Positions 45,019-53,540 of a DNA stretch of 64,000 bases are shown in pieces. The notes beneath the pieces are model-generated. The model searched no databases and was not told where the DNA came from. It saw only the letters and a list, made by a program, of their open reading frames with translations. The number at the start of each line of letters is the position of its first letter. Position 1 is the first letter of the stretch. A program made the position numbers and the translations under genes. Source of the stretch: Candidatus Aminicenantota bacterium (GTDB lineage: Bacteria; Acidobacteriota; Aminicenantia; Aminicenantales; Saccharicenantaceae); the NCBI GenBank assembly GCA_014360015.1, contig JACIYJ010000001.1, forward strand, positions 124,001 to 188,000, written 5' to 3'.

Positions 45019-46263
45019 TCACTGCTTGACCAGCTCGACGCGGCGGTTCTGGGCGCGTCCGGCCTCGGTGGCGTTGTCGGCCACCGGTCGGGTAGCTCCG
45101 TAGCCTACCGTCTGAAGCCTTTCGGCGGGGATGCCTGCCGCCGTCAGATAGTCTTTTACGGCCGCCGCCCGCTTTTCGGACAAGTTTTGATTATAGGCAG
45201 CGGTTCCGGTGGAATCGGTATGGCCTTCAATCATCAGTTTCCATCCCGGTTCGGAGCGAAGCAGGCTGACCATTTCTTCCAGGACTGGCCTGGATTCGGG
45301 CCGGATGACCGCCGAGTCGAGGTCAAAGAGAATACCGTAGACCCGGGCCCGGCCTTCGCTGGAAAGCTTCTTTTTTAGCTCACCACCGACCGAACCTGCC
45401 CAGTGCGGGCAGCCGCCAACTTCGGTGCTTGCCTTCTTGCCTGTCCAGCTGCCGTTGGGAACGTTTCTTTCATTGCCGCGATACCACCAGTAGCCCTTGA
45501 AACTCTGGCCGTCAGGGGCGAAAACCATCACGGCCGGCCCGCTCTGTTCCCCGGTTTCAGACCAGGTAATCTTCATCAGCCGGCCTTCGATAACCCCGTC
45601 CAGGATACCCTCCTTGTATTCGTAGCATCCGGTCAGGGCTGTGCCTTGCTGAAGGACATGGAAATCTTTGTAGTTGGTGGCATAGGTGCCGGAGACGTTT
45701 TCAAGCGGGCTGGGGACGGCAGGCTTGACCCCGTAACCCCGGAAGGAAAAAAGCTCTGTGTACTTGGCGGAACCGTGGTTATTGAGCAGGGTCAGGCGGA
45801 CAAAGCGGCCTCGAACCTTTTTTACGGCCGCAAACTTCTGGCCATCAGCTCTCGGAGCGAGGGTGGCCCTGAGAACGGTTTCATAACCCATATCCGGTGA
45901 TGTGTCAGAAATCTCAACCAGCACATCCTTGGCTCCGGCGCCTTCGCTGTCTATGGCTGCTGAATCAAATTCAAAACTTTCAATCTCAGCGCTGGCTATC
46001 AATTCAAACACAAACCGGTTATCGTTGACCTTGCCTTTTTCGCTGGCCCAGCCAGAACTGGGGCTGTCGTCAAGCAAACATTCGGCCGTCCAGCCGTGGT
46101 AGCTCGGAGGTACCAAGATCGGCAGTGTCCCTTCCTGGATGGAAAGCAAATTTATGTAGTTTCCCGTTTGCTGGGTATATGAAAAAAGGTCTGCCGTCAT
46201 GACCACGGATGAAGTTATAATCACAGCCAGGGCCAAAAGAAAAAAAGCAGATTTCTTGTTCAT
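45019..46263 (-). CDS. OmpA-family protein with N-terminal discoidin-like domain
   Basis: A 414-residue exported protein. A signal peptide (residues 1-24) is followed by a discoidin/F5-F8C-like domain around residues 40-175 (ILVPPSYHGWTAECLLDDSP, then VRGRFVRLTLLNNHGS, which is typical of its last strands). A lipocalin-like beta segment follows (about 190-275). The C-terminal OmpA peptidoglycan-binding domain (about 305-414) has IEGHTDSTGTAAYN, NLSEKRAAAVKDYL, GYGATRPVA and NRRVEL. No OmpA-type barrel is present, so it is probably periplasmic and cell-wall associated. AAAGGAGA precedes the ATG. Confidence 0.88.
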   Translation of the reverse strand: MNKKSAFFLLALAVIITSSVVMTADLFSYTQQTGNYINLLSIQEGTLPILVPPSYHGWTAECLLDDSPSSGWASEKGKVNDNRFVFELIASAEIESFEFDSAAIDSEGAGAKDVLVEISDTSPDMGYETVLRATLAPRADGQKFAAVKKVRGRFVRLTLLNNHGSAKYTELFSFRGYGVKPAVPSPLENVSGTYATNYKDFHVLQQGTALTGCYEYKEGILDGVIEGRLMKITWSETGEQSGPAVMVFAPDGQSFKGYWWYRGNERNVPNGSWTGKKASTEVGGCPHWAGSVGGELKKKLSSEGRARVYGILFDLDSAVIRPESRPVLEEMVSLLRSEPGWKLMIEGHTDSTGTAAYNQNLSEKRAAAVKDYLTAAGIPAERLQTVGYGATRPVADNATEAGRAQNRRVELVKQ

Positions 46264-46352
46264 GGGCTCTCCTTTGGGATTAATTTAAGTCACCAATAGA
46301 TTAAACCCTCTACCCGGGTAAGGCAAATTAAATTTTTCTTTCAGTTCAGGCG

Positions 46353-46499
46353 GTCGAGGTCGAGGAGGTGATAGGGTCACTCCTTGCCAATGTGCTGGAA
46401 AGGGTGAGCCGGCAGATTAGACGCCGGAGCCGGGTGGTGGGCATGTTTCCTTCGGTTAGCTCATATCTCAGACTCATTGCGTCTTGCCTTATGGCATAA
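46353..46499 (+). pseudogene. IS256-family transposase remnant, C-terminal part
   Basis: An open frame with no start codon reads LLANVLERVSRQIRRRSR and RVVGMFPSVSSYLRLIASCL and stops at TAA 46497-46499. This is the conserved end of IS256-type transposases (NxxERLNREIRRRTRVVGIFP). It is on the same strand as, and corresponds to a later part of the protein than, the remnant at 26568-26796. About 200 bases on each side contain no gene. Confidence 0.75.
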
Positions 46500-46702
46500 A
46501 CCTAACACTGGGCAAATAATTATGTCTAAGTCAAGCCGGAGAGATGGGGCCGGGGGGGTGAGAACGATAGTTGGCCCCGTCAGCTAACTGAGGCTTAGCA
46601 TGTAGAGATTAATATAGCCAAATTGTGAACAAAACTTGACATGGCCAATGAATCAATTTCTTCTTTTACCTATAAAACTTCCAGCTAGAATTCTCACTGA
46701 TT

Positions 46703-47998
46703 TTAGATATTTAACTTCGTTAACCTCCAGGCGGCAGACCTGGCATGGCCTTTTAGCCCTTCTCTTTCGGCCAGGAGCATAGTTGCTCTGGCAATTTTAT
46801 TGGCTCCTTTTCTGGTAATTTTTAAAATAGAAGTGAACTTTAGAAAATCTATCACGCTCAGCCCTCCGGTATACCGTGAGGCTCCATTGGTCGGTAAGAT
46901 ATGATTTGTTCCTGCGCTATAATCTCCAAAAACTTCTCCGGAGTATTCTCCAAGAAAAAGGCAGCCAAAATTGTGGAGCTTGTTTATAATTTTTTGCGGG
47001 TTCTTTATGAAGAGAGACAGGTGTTCAGGGGCAAGTTCGTTGGCCAGGTCAGCGGCTTCCTGGAGACGAGAACAGATAATGATGAGACCATTTCTCTGCA
47101 GGGCTTCACCCGCCACGGGTGCCGTGGGTATTTCGCGAAGTTGATGTTTCAGTGCGTTTTTAACAGATTCGGCCATTTTCCGACTGAAGGTAATCAGCAT
47201 TGGCTTGGCCTGGATGTCGTGCTCGGCCTGGGCCAATAGATCGGCTGCCACTTTTTCTGGTTGAACTGAATCATCAGCCATGATTAGAAGCTCGGTTGGA
47301 CCGGCGATAAAATCAATGCCCGTCCGACCAAATACTAATTTTTTGGCAGCTGTGACATAGATGTTGCCGGGTCCGACAATTTTGTCTACGGGTTTTATGG
47401 TTTCTGTTCCGTAAGCCATGGCGGCCACGGCCTGTGCTCCGCCCACAGCATACAGTTCTTTAATTCCCAGCTTGCTGGCCACATAAATTATTTCTGCCCT
47501 TACTCTTCCGTTAGCGTCTGGGGGTGTGCAGACTATAATGTCTTTCACACCTGCCGCCTGCGCCGGAATAGCGGCCATGTAGAGCGTAGAAAATAATGGA
47601 TAACGACCGGCCGGTACGTAGATCCCCAATCTTTTAATGGGTGTCACTTTTTGTTTGATGTAAATGCCCGGTTCTATTTTAATCTTTAAATTTTCAGCTG
47701 ACTGCAGGGCTTGAAATTGTTTTTCGGCAACCTGCTTAATATTACTTATGACCATGGTTAAAGCCTTCTGAAAATCTTTTGAGATTGTCTTAAGGGAAGA
47801 CATTTCCTGGTCTAAATTTATTTTTAAAGTTGACAGGCGACAGCGGTCATAGATTCTGGAATATTTAAGCAAAGCGGCATCGCCCTTTTTTCTAACCTCG
47901 TCAATAATCATACTGACGCGGTTCAGAACCTCTCCATCAATTTCTTGATATTTTCTTAGATCCGAAGACCTGAGATTTTCATACTGGATTATCTTCAC
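46703..47998 (-). CDS. hisD: Histidinol dehydrogenase
   Basis: It oxidises histidinol to histidine in two NAD-dependent steps, the end of the pathway. The 431-residue protein begins at a GTG (47998) with AAAGGAG six bases upstream. A longer frame would run back into the upstream gene in the wrong register. Family marks are YVPAGRYPLFSTLYM, VGPGNIYVTAAKK, the FIAGPTELLI block and the catalytic APEHLSLF. It overlaps the HisAIE gene by 20 bases and is the last gene of the operon. Confidence 0.96.
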   Translation of the reverse strand: MKIIQYENLRSSDLRKYQEIDGEVLNRVSMIIDEVRKKGDAALLKYSRIYDRCRLSTLKINLDQEMSSLKTISKDFQKALTMVISNIKQVAEKQFQALQSAENLKIKIEPGIYIKQKVTPIKRLGIYVPAGRYPLFSTLYMAAIPAQAAGVKDIIVCTPPDANGRVRAEIIYVASKLGIKELYAVGGAQAVAAMAYGTETIKPVDKIVGPGNIYVTAAKKLVFGRTGIDFIAGPTELLIMADDSVQPEKVAADLLAQAEHDIQAKPMLITFSRKMAESVKNALKHQLREIPTAPVAGEALQRNGLIIICSRLQEAADLANELAPEHLSLFIKNPQKIINKLHNFGCLFLGEYSGEVFGDYSAGTNHILPTNGASRYTGGLSVIDFLKFTSILKITRKGANKIARATMLLAEREGLKGHARSAAWRLTKLNI

Positions 47999-49313
47999 GA
48001 TTTTCTCCTTTCGTGCTGATATTGGCCATGGTCGCAGCATATCTTCTCTTAAGAACTTTTCTCCGGTTTCTCCGGTCGAGTTCTTTAAAAATATCTGCCG
48101 GAGCAATATTTTCTCTGGCCAAGAGAACCAGAGTGAAGTAAAAAAGATCTGCAGCTTCCCAAATAATATCGGGAGTGTATTTGGCCTCAACTAATTCTCG
48201 AGCTTCTTCCATGAGCTTTTCTCTAACTTGTCCATCTTTTAAAGAGGCAGTATAAGAAGAGGAATCAGGCGACTTTAATCTTTCTTGTATTATCGCGTAA
48301 AGCTCATTTAGATCAAAATTCTTATGACCGAAACATGAGGGGCGGTTCTTATGGCAGGTGATTTTGCCTTTTTGTCTGACCACAAAGAGAATAGTATCCC
48401 CATCGCAATCGGTTCTGACTCGGACTAATTCTTGAGAGCGACCGGATTGCTCGCCTTTAAACCATATTTTTTTTCTGCTACGGGAATAGTAGCCAGCCTG
48501 GCCTTTTTCAAGGGAGAGCCTGAGAGATTCCGGCGAACTCCAGGCCAGCATTAGAACATTTCCGCTTTCATCAACAGAAACGGTTGGCAATAATCTGTCA
48601 CCTGCCTTGGCCCAATTTAAGGAAGCACAAAAAGCATCCGGTAATTTTATCGAACCTGTGTACAGGCACATCCCGAGTTGGACATCTATATCCAGCTTAC
48701 TCAAAGCGGAAATTTCTTCCAGAGTGGACACTCCTCCTGCGGCCGTGATGGGCAGGTCACATAATTTTCTTATTTTTTTATAAAAATCCAAATCAGTTCC
48801 TTCAAGACAACCTTCTCTTTCCACACAAGTAATCAGAAATTCGGAGGCAAATTTGCTGGCCTGGGGTATGACTTCAATAACATTGACATCGGTTGTTTCC
48901 CGCCAGCCTTTTATTAAGATTTTTTCTCGTAGGCAATCCAGGGCTAGGATTATGCGCTCTTGTCCGATTATGTTTTTTAAATGTTCAAGGAAATCAATAT
49001 TTAATCTCTTTCCTGACCAGGCAGCTGAACCTATGATGATCTTTTCTGCTCCGGCCTCAATTATATCCAACGCTTTTTCCACAGTTCTAATTCCGCCTCC
49101 GACACGAGTCTCATAGCGGTGACAGACTTCTCTGATTAGATTTAAGTTGCTGCCCTTTTCCAGGGCGGCATCAAGGTCAATCAAGGCAATTGGACCAAAA
49201 CGACTGAATTCCTCGGCCAGAATCAGCGGTTGCTCATTTTTCAGAACCAATTTTCGCCCCTGGCGCAACTGAACTGCCTGACCATTCATTAAATCAATAG
49301 ATGGTATTATCAT
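47979..49313 (-). CDS. HisA-HisI-HisE trifunctional fusion
   Basis: One 444-residue frame carries three enzymes. Residues 1 to about 237 are HisA, the ProFAR isomerase TIM barrel (MIIPSIDLMNGQAVQLRQG, RVGGGIRTVEKA, ITAAGGVSTLEEI). Residues about 240-330 are HisI, the PR-AMP cyclohydrolase (YYSRSRKKIWFKGEQSG, RTDCDGDT, CHKNRPSCF with its zinc cysteines). Residues about 335-430 are HisE, the PR-ATP pyrophosphatase (EKLMEEARELVEAK, EAADLFYF). Together they catalyse steps 2, 3 and 4 in series. HisIE fusions are common; a HisA fusion to HisIE is not. All motifs look intact. Confidence 0.95.
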   Translation of the reverse strand: MIIPSIDLMNGQAVQLRQGRKLVLKNEQPLILAEEFSRFGPIALIDLDAALEKGSNLNLIREVCHRYETRVGGGIRTVEKALDIIEAGAEKIIIGSAAWSGKRLNIDFLEHLKNIIGQERIILALDCLREKILIKGWRETTDVNVIEVIPQASKFASEFLITCVEREGCLEGTDLDFYKKIRKLCDLPITAAGGVSTLEEISALSKLDIDVQLGMCLYTGSIKLPDAFCASLNWAKAGDRLLPTVSVDESGNVLMLAWSSPESLRLSLEKGQAGYYSRSRKKIWFKGEQSGRSQELVRVRTDCDGDTILFVVRQKGKITCHKNRPSCFGHKNFDLNELYAIIQERLKSPDSSSYTASLKDGQVREKLMEEARELVEAKYTPDIIWEAADLFYFTLVLLARENIAPADIFKELDRRNRRKVLKRRYAATMANISTKGENREDNPV

Positions 49314-50062
49314 CTGATCGATACTCCTTTCTGTCTCAGAAAATCTTTAACCTGCTGGATAGTCAGCCGTCCGAAATGCAGACCTGAGGCCAACAAGACC
49401 GCGTCTGCTTGGCCTTCCATTAAGGCCTGATAGATATGTTCAAGTGTTCCTCCGCCACCGGAAGCAATCACCGGGATGTTGACTGCTTCAGAAACAGCTC
49501 TTAAAAGCTCGAGATCATAACCGGTTTGAGTCCCATCACGGTCAATGGAGTTAAGAAGGATTTCTCCGGCACCGAGTTTTTCAGCTTCTTTGGCCCATTT
49601 CACTGCGTCAACCCCAGTGGGGGTGCTTCCGCCATAACTAAAGGCTTCCCAACCTGAACCAACCCGGGCAGCGTCAATCGAAAGAACGATGCATTGGGAA
49701 CCAAAGCGGTCGGCCGCTTCCTTTATCAGGCCGGGGTGTTGCAGAGCAGCTGTGCAAAGAGAAACTTTATCTGCCCCCGCCAGAAGTAAATTTCTTATGT
49801 CTTCAAGGTCCCTTATCCCGCCGCCCACCGTCAATGGAATAAAAATCTGGGAAGATATTTTTTCCACAATTTCCAACATGACCTTCCGGCTCTTAACCGA
49901 AGCACCGATGTCAAGGAAAATGATTTCGTCGGCACCTGATAGATAATAATATCTGGCCAGGCTAACCGGATCACCAACTGGTATGAGGTTTCTGAATCTG
50001 ACCCCTTTAACTACTTGACCTTCGTCAATATCAAGACATGGAATTATTCTTGCCGTTAACAT
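49310..50062 (-). CDS. hisF: Imidazole glycerol phosphate synthase, cyclase subunit
   Basis: The 250-residue TIM barrel that uses ammonia from HisH to form imidazole glycerol phosphate and AICAR. It starts LTARIIPCLDIDEGQVVKGV and has the phosphate loops TVGGGIRDLEDI and VIASGGGGTLEHI. The catalytic aspartates lie in CLDIDEG (early) and NSIDRDGTQTGYD. It overlaps hisH upstream by 7 bases and the HisAIE gene by 4. Confidence 0.97.
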   Translation of the reverse strand: MLTARIIPCLDIDEGQVVKGVRFRNLIPVGDPVSLARYYYLSGADEIIFLDIGASVKSRKVMLEIVEKISSQIFIPLTVGGGIRDLEDIRNLLLAGADKVSLCTAALQHPGLIKEAADRFGSQCIVLSIDAARVGSGWEAFSYGGSTPTGVDAVKWAKEAEKLGAGEILLNSIDRDGTQTGYDLELLRAVSEAVNIPVIASGGGGTLEHIYQALMEGQADAVLLASGLHFGRLTIQQVKDFLRQKGVSIR

Positions 50063-50652
50063 TTTTCAACCCAATTTTTTAAAAATAAAAGACCTGCCTC
50101 GCCGCTTTTTTCTGGATGAAACTGGCAGGCATAAATGTTAGCCTGACGCAAAACTGAGCTAAAGGCTTGGCCGTATTCTGTGATGGCAATCGTTGATGAA
50201 GAAATATTCATCAGAGAGTAGCTGTGTACAAAATAGAAAAAAACGGGCTCTGGCAACCCTTGGAAAATTTGGTCTTCTTTAATCAGTTGAACCCTGTTCC
50301 AACCTATTTGAGGAACTTTCTTTGCTGTCAGTTTCTTGCATTTTCCTTCAAAAACGGCCAGCCCTTTTTCTTCAGGAGATTCTTCGCTGCCCTCGGTCAA
50401 GAGTTGCAGCCCCAGACATATGCCGAGAAGCGGGTGGGATGAACTGATCCATTCATCAATCAATGGTTTGAGATTCCTCTTTCTGAGCTGAATTATGGCC
50501 GGACCAAAAGACCCAACACCAGGGATGACTAATCTGCTTATTCGCTTTATTTCGTCTGGCGAGCTAATTAAACGGGTCTTAAACCCAAGATAAGTAAAAG
50601 CCTGACTAATTGAGCGCAAATTGCCGGCGCCGTAATCGAGCAAGCCGATCAT
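50056..50652 (-). CDS. hisH: Imidazole glycerol phosphate synthase, glutamine amidotransferase subunit
   Basis: A 198-residue class-I amidotransferase that supplies ammonia to HisF. The N-terminus is IGLLDYGAGNLRSI. The catalytic triad is visible: Cys in LLGICLGLQLL, and His and Glu in CQFHPEKSG. The VIPGVGSFGPA oxyanion region is present. Adjacent overlapping hisF encodes its partner, as usual. Confidence 0.97.
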   Translation of the reverse strand: MIGLLDYGAGNLRSISQAFTYLGFKTRLISSPDEIKRISRLVIPGVGSFGPAIIQLRKRNLKPLIDEWISSSHPLLGICLGLQLLTEGSEESPEEKGLAVFEGKCKKLTAKKVPQIGWNRVQLIKEDQIFQGLPEPVFFYFVHSYSLMNISSSTIAITEYGQAFSSVLRQANIYACQFHPEKSGEAGLLFLKNWVEKC

Positions 50653-51257
50653 AGGTCGATCACTCCTTTCAAAGTTGGCAAAAGCTCACTGATGTTTTCT
50701 GATTCTCTTGGATCCATGGCCAGAGCATAACGGAGAGAACGTCCAAGGCTTTTGAACACAGCCTCCAGTTTATGATGGTCATTTTTCCCCCCGGCCACCT
50801 TAATCACTATATTGGCCATCAACCCTCGAGCCAGCGCCTGGAAAAATTCTTCAAGAAGATCAGTATCCAGTTCTCCGCAAAACCTTCTCCTGGTTCTCAA
50901 TTCAAATTGAAGATAAGGTCGTCCCGAGAGGTCAACAGCAGTGATGGCCAGCGAATCGTCCATGGGCATGATAAAAAATCCGACTCGGTTAAGACCATGG
51001 CCCTGGCCAGCGGCTTTTCTCATAACTTGTCCTAATACCAACCCGCAGTCCTCCACCAGATGATGCTGATCCACCTGTAAATCGCCTTTAGCGAAAAATT
51101 CTAGATTAAAGCGTCCATGAAAAGTTAAGGTTTCAAGCAGATGATTCAAAAATCCGATGGGAGTTTCAACAGCCGTATGTCCCGTACCTTCAATTATCAG
51201 CTTGGCTGATATTTCAGTTTCGCGGGTAATTCTGTGGATTTTAGCCTGACGAACCAT
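50649..51257 (-). CDS. hisB: Imidazoleglycerol-phosphate dehydratase
   Basis: It dehydrates imidazole glycerol phosphate to imidazole acetol phosphate. The two metal-binding repeats are DQHHLVEDCG and NDHHKLEAVFK. The 202-residue form is the monofunctional enzyme; it lacks the N-terminal histidinol-phosphate phosphatase domain found in E. coli HisB. The ATG at 51257 has AAGGAG at good spacing; an ATG six codons upstream is an alternative. It overlaps hisC by 17 bases. Confidence 0.96.
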   Translation of the reverse strand: MVRQAKIHRITRETEISAKLIIEGTGHTAVETPIGFLNHLLETLTFHGRFNLEFFAKGDLQVDQHHLVEDCGLVLGQVMRKAAGQGHGLNRVGFFIMPMDDSLAITAVDLSGRPYLQFELRTRRRFCGELDTDLLEEFFQALARGLMANIVIKVAGGKNDHHKLEAVFKSLGRSLRYALAMDPRESENISELLPTLKGVIDL

Positions 51258-52311
51258 ATCCTTTCTCCTTTTCAATCTCGGAAAGTGCTTTTAAAAAAAA
51301 GTCATTTTCCTCACGGGTTCCAACCGTGACCCGGAAAAATGGTCTCAATTCAGGAAGATCAAAAATACGGACTAAAATTCCTCGCTCTCGGAGTTCTCGG
51401 AAAATGTGCCGATTACTCAGTCTGTGAGATTTAATTAATAGGAAATTGGCCAGAGAGGGGAGAGGGGAGAATAAATTAGACTTTTTCAACTGGTTAAACA
51501 CTCGGGTTCTTTCAGATTTTATTTCCTCTATCTGCTTCATAATTACCTGTTTGTTATCAAGAACCACATTAGCCACGATTTGAGGGAAGATCCCTACAGC
51601 AAATGGTGGACGAGAGGACCGGAGTTTTTCAATTACTTTTTTCTGGCCAATTAAATAGCCAAACCTGACGCCAGCTAACCGGAAGGCTTTAGAAAAAGTG
51701 CGTATGATGGTCAAATTACCGTATCTGGGCACCCAGTTGGCAAAACTGGCTTCGGAAAACTCAGCATAGGCTTCATCGACTACCACTAAACCCTGGCTTT
51801 GGTCGAGGATCTCTCTCAGCTTCTGGGGATGAACCGTAAAACCTCCTGGATTATTTGGAGAATCAATGAAAATTAAGCTGGCTTCAGCCAGTATTCGAGG
51901 ATTTAAGTCAATTTCGTAGCCTTTTTCCAGGTTAATGGGAATTTCGATAAATCTTTTGCCAAGGGTTTGAGCCATTTTTGAATAGACAGAAAATGATGGT
52001 CTGAATAAAACTATCAAACCTGATTGACCAAACGTATTGATCAGATTAAAAATAAGGTCATTTGAGCCATTTCCGATTAAAACATTTCCAGGCTTCAAAC
52101 GATAATCTTTGGCTAATTTTGCCAGTAACTCGGGGTTTTCTTCCTGGTATCGATGCCAATCCAAATCTTTCAGGCGGGCTAATATTTCATGTTTCAAGTA
52201 AGGCGGCAAATCCACGCTGGATTCGTTCAGGTGTAGCCTGAGAAGTCTGTTTTGGCCTTTTTTGGACCCTACTTTTAGTTTAAAATTTATGCTATTTATT
52301 TTCCCTATCAT
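51241..52311 (-). CDS. hisC: Histidinol-phosphate aminotransferase
   Basis: A 356-residue PLP aminotransferase that makes histidinol phosphate with glutamate as donor. The PLP lysine is in TFSKAFRLAGVRFGYL, the aspartate and tyrosine contact pair in VVDEAYAEF, and the substrate loop in IDSPNNPGG. The early IGNGSNDLIFNL block is also conserved. It sits directly next to hisG, with no bases between its start codon and the hisG stop. Confidence 0.96.
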   Translation of the reverse strand: MIGKINSINFKLKVGSKKGQNRLLRLHLNESSVDLPPYLKHEILARLKDLDWHRYQEENPELLAKLAKDYRLKPGNVLIGNGSNDLIFNLINTFGQSGLIVLFRPSFSVYSKMAQTLGKRFIEIPINLEKGYEIDLNPRILAEASLIFIDSPNNPGGFTVHPQKLREILDQSQGLVVVDEAYAEFSEASFANWVPRYGNLTIIRTFSKAFRLAGVRFGYLIGQKKVIEKLRSSRPPFAVGIFPQIVANVVLDNKQVIMKQIEEIKSERTRVFNQLKKSNLFSPLPSLANFLLIKSHRLSNRHIFRELRERGILVRIFDLPELRPFFRVTVGTREENDFFLKALSEIEKEKGYGSSG

Positions 52312-53178
52312 TTAGATTATCACCTTCCTTAACTCATATTCCAGAATATCGGTGGCACCCATTTTTTTTAGAAGAGGAATCAAGCGCGATGCTTCCTCTT
52401 TTTTTACTGCCACTTTTACCGCATAGCCAGTTCCGTTAAACAGGGGAGCGACCGTAGGGGCTCTCATGCAGGGCAGAATTCGTACCAATTCCTCCAGCCG
52501 AGGGGTTTCGACATTCATTTCTAAAATGACTCTCTCTCGAGCATTTAGCACAGATTTGATCAGCATCACGAGTTCATCTAATTTTTCTTTTTTCCAGCTG
52601 TCATTTTTGACGGTCGGGTTTATTATTAGCCGAGTGGATGAGTGCATGATTATATCTAGAATTTTGAGACCATGTTCTTTAAGAGTTTTTCCGGTCGCTG
52701 TATTATCAACGATAAGGTCCGCGTCATCAGGCGGAAAAGCTTCAGTGGCCCCAAATGTTTTTATAAAATAGTAATTAAAGCCTCGATTTTTGAGATATGA
52801 TCTAGCAATATTCTCGTACTCTGAAGCCACCATGATTTTCCGAGACTGGAGGCTGCTTAAACTATTTTTCTTTGGGGTTGCCGCGACAATTCTGACAGGA
52901 TTAAATCCGAGGTCCAAAATTTCTTCTACCTTTGCTTTCTTTTCAATGATCCAGTCAAGACCGGTAAAACCGGCATCATAAGAACCGATGTCAACCAGCT
53001 CTGGAATATTCTGGGGTTTCATCAGCTTGGCAGCAATTTGTGAGTCAGAGCAAGGTGGCAAGTAGCTCTGTTCGCTGATTTCCTGAAACAGGCCTATTTC
53101 TTTGAGCAATCGGGAAATGGCCGGGAAAAGTCTGCCCTTGGGTATTAATATCTTTAAAACTTTCTGTTTTTTTCTCAT
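52312..53178 (-). CDS. hisG: ATP phosphoribosyltransferase, long form
   Basis: The first, feedback-controlled step: ATP plus PRPP gives PR-ATP. At 288 residues it is the long form with a C-terminal regulatory domain (about residues 215-288, ending in the ACT-like LLKKMGATDILEYEL), so a separate HisZ is not needed. The PRPP loop is in DLIVDNTATGKTLKEHG. It opens the his operon. Its ribosome site GGAGG lies inside one arm of an 11-base inverted repeat in the leader, which suggests translational control. Confidence 0.96.
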   Translation of the reverse strand: MRKKQKVLKILIPKGRLFPAISRLLKEIGLFQEISEQSYLPPCSDSQIAAKLMKPQNIPELVDIGSYDAGFTGLDWIIEKKAKVEEILDLGFNPVRIVAATPKKNSLSSLQSRKIMVASEYENIARSYLKNRGFNYYFIKTFGATEAFPPDDADLIVDNTATGKTLKEHGLKILDIIMHSSTRLIINPTVKNDSWKKEKLDELVMLIKSVLNARERVILEMNVETPRLEELVRILPCMRAPTVAPLFNGTGYAVKVAVKKEEASRLIPLLKKMGATDILEYELRKVII

Positions 53179-53300
53179 CTCCTAACCTCCATGACTTTAA
53201 TGGAAAAATGATAATGGAAGAAAACAACATTGGCCCTTAGACCTAAAAAGGACTAACGCCTTTCAGGTTTGGGGAAGATTATGTGGAGGTTAGGTTCAAT
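53179..53300 (-). promoter_or_regulatory. his operon leader with inverted repeat covering the hisG ribosome-binding site
   Basis: CCTAACCTCCA at 53181-53191 and TGGAGGTTAGG at 53284-53294 are perfect complements. In the minus-strand transcript the second lies about 90 bases upstream of the first, which contains the GGAGG seven bases before the hisG ATG. Pairing would hide the ribosome site. Between the arms a second imperfect hairpin (CCTGAAAGG with CCTTTTTAGG, around 53246-53270) is possible. No run of histidine codons was seen, so a classical his leader peptide is unlikely. The rest of the gap to 53540 holds nothing recognisable. Confidence 0.5.
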
Positions 53301-53540
53301 GCAGGCAGGTCTTAATCAGACAGTATTTGATGTAATATGCGGTTGCATAACGCATAGTGATTTTCTTATACAAGAATTGATTATGATTGTCAAGCTCGGG
53401 CTTCTTTCTTTTTCGAGTTCGATATCAACTGTTGATCGGTTGCCTCAGTTCATATGAAGGCGATTTTTTTCTAGATGAAGTCTCTTCTGAATTCCGAATT
53501 AATTTGTTCAAGGAGAGCAAATATAGGTTGGTCTGTTTAT

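Noticed and set aside
53179..53540. T-box or histidine leader-peptide attenuator upstream of hisG
   Set aside because: No run of histidine codons, no T-box core sequence and no terminator with T-run seen; only the ribosome-site inverted repeat is supported.
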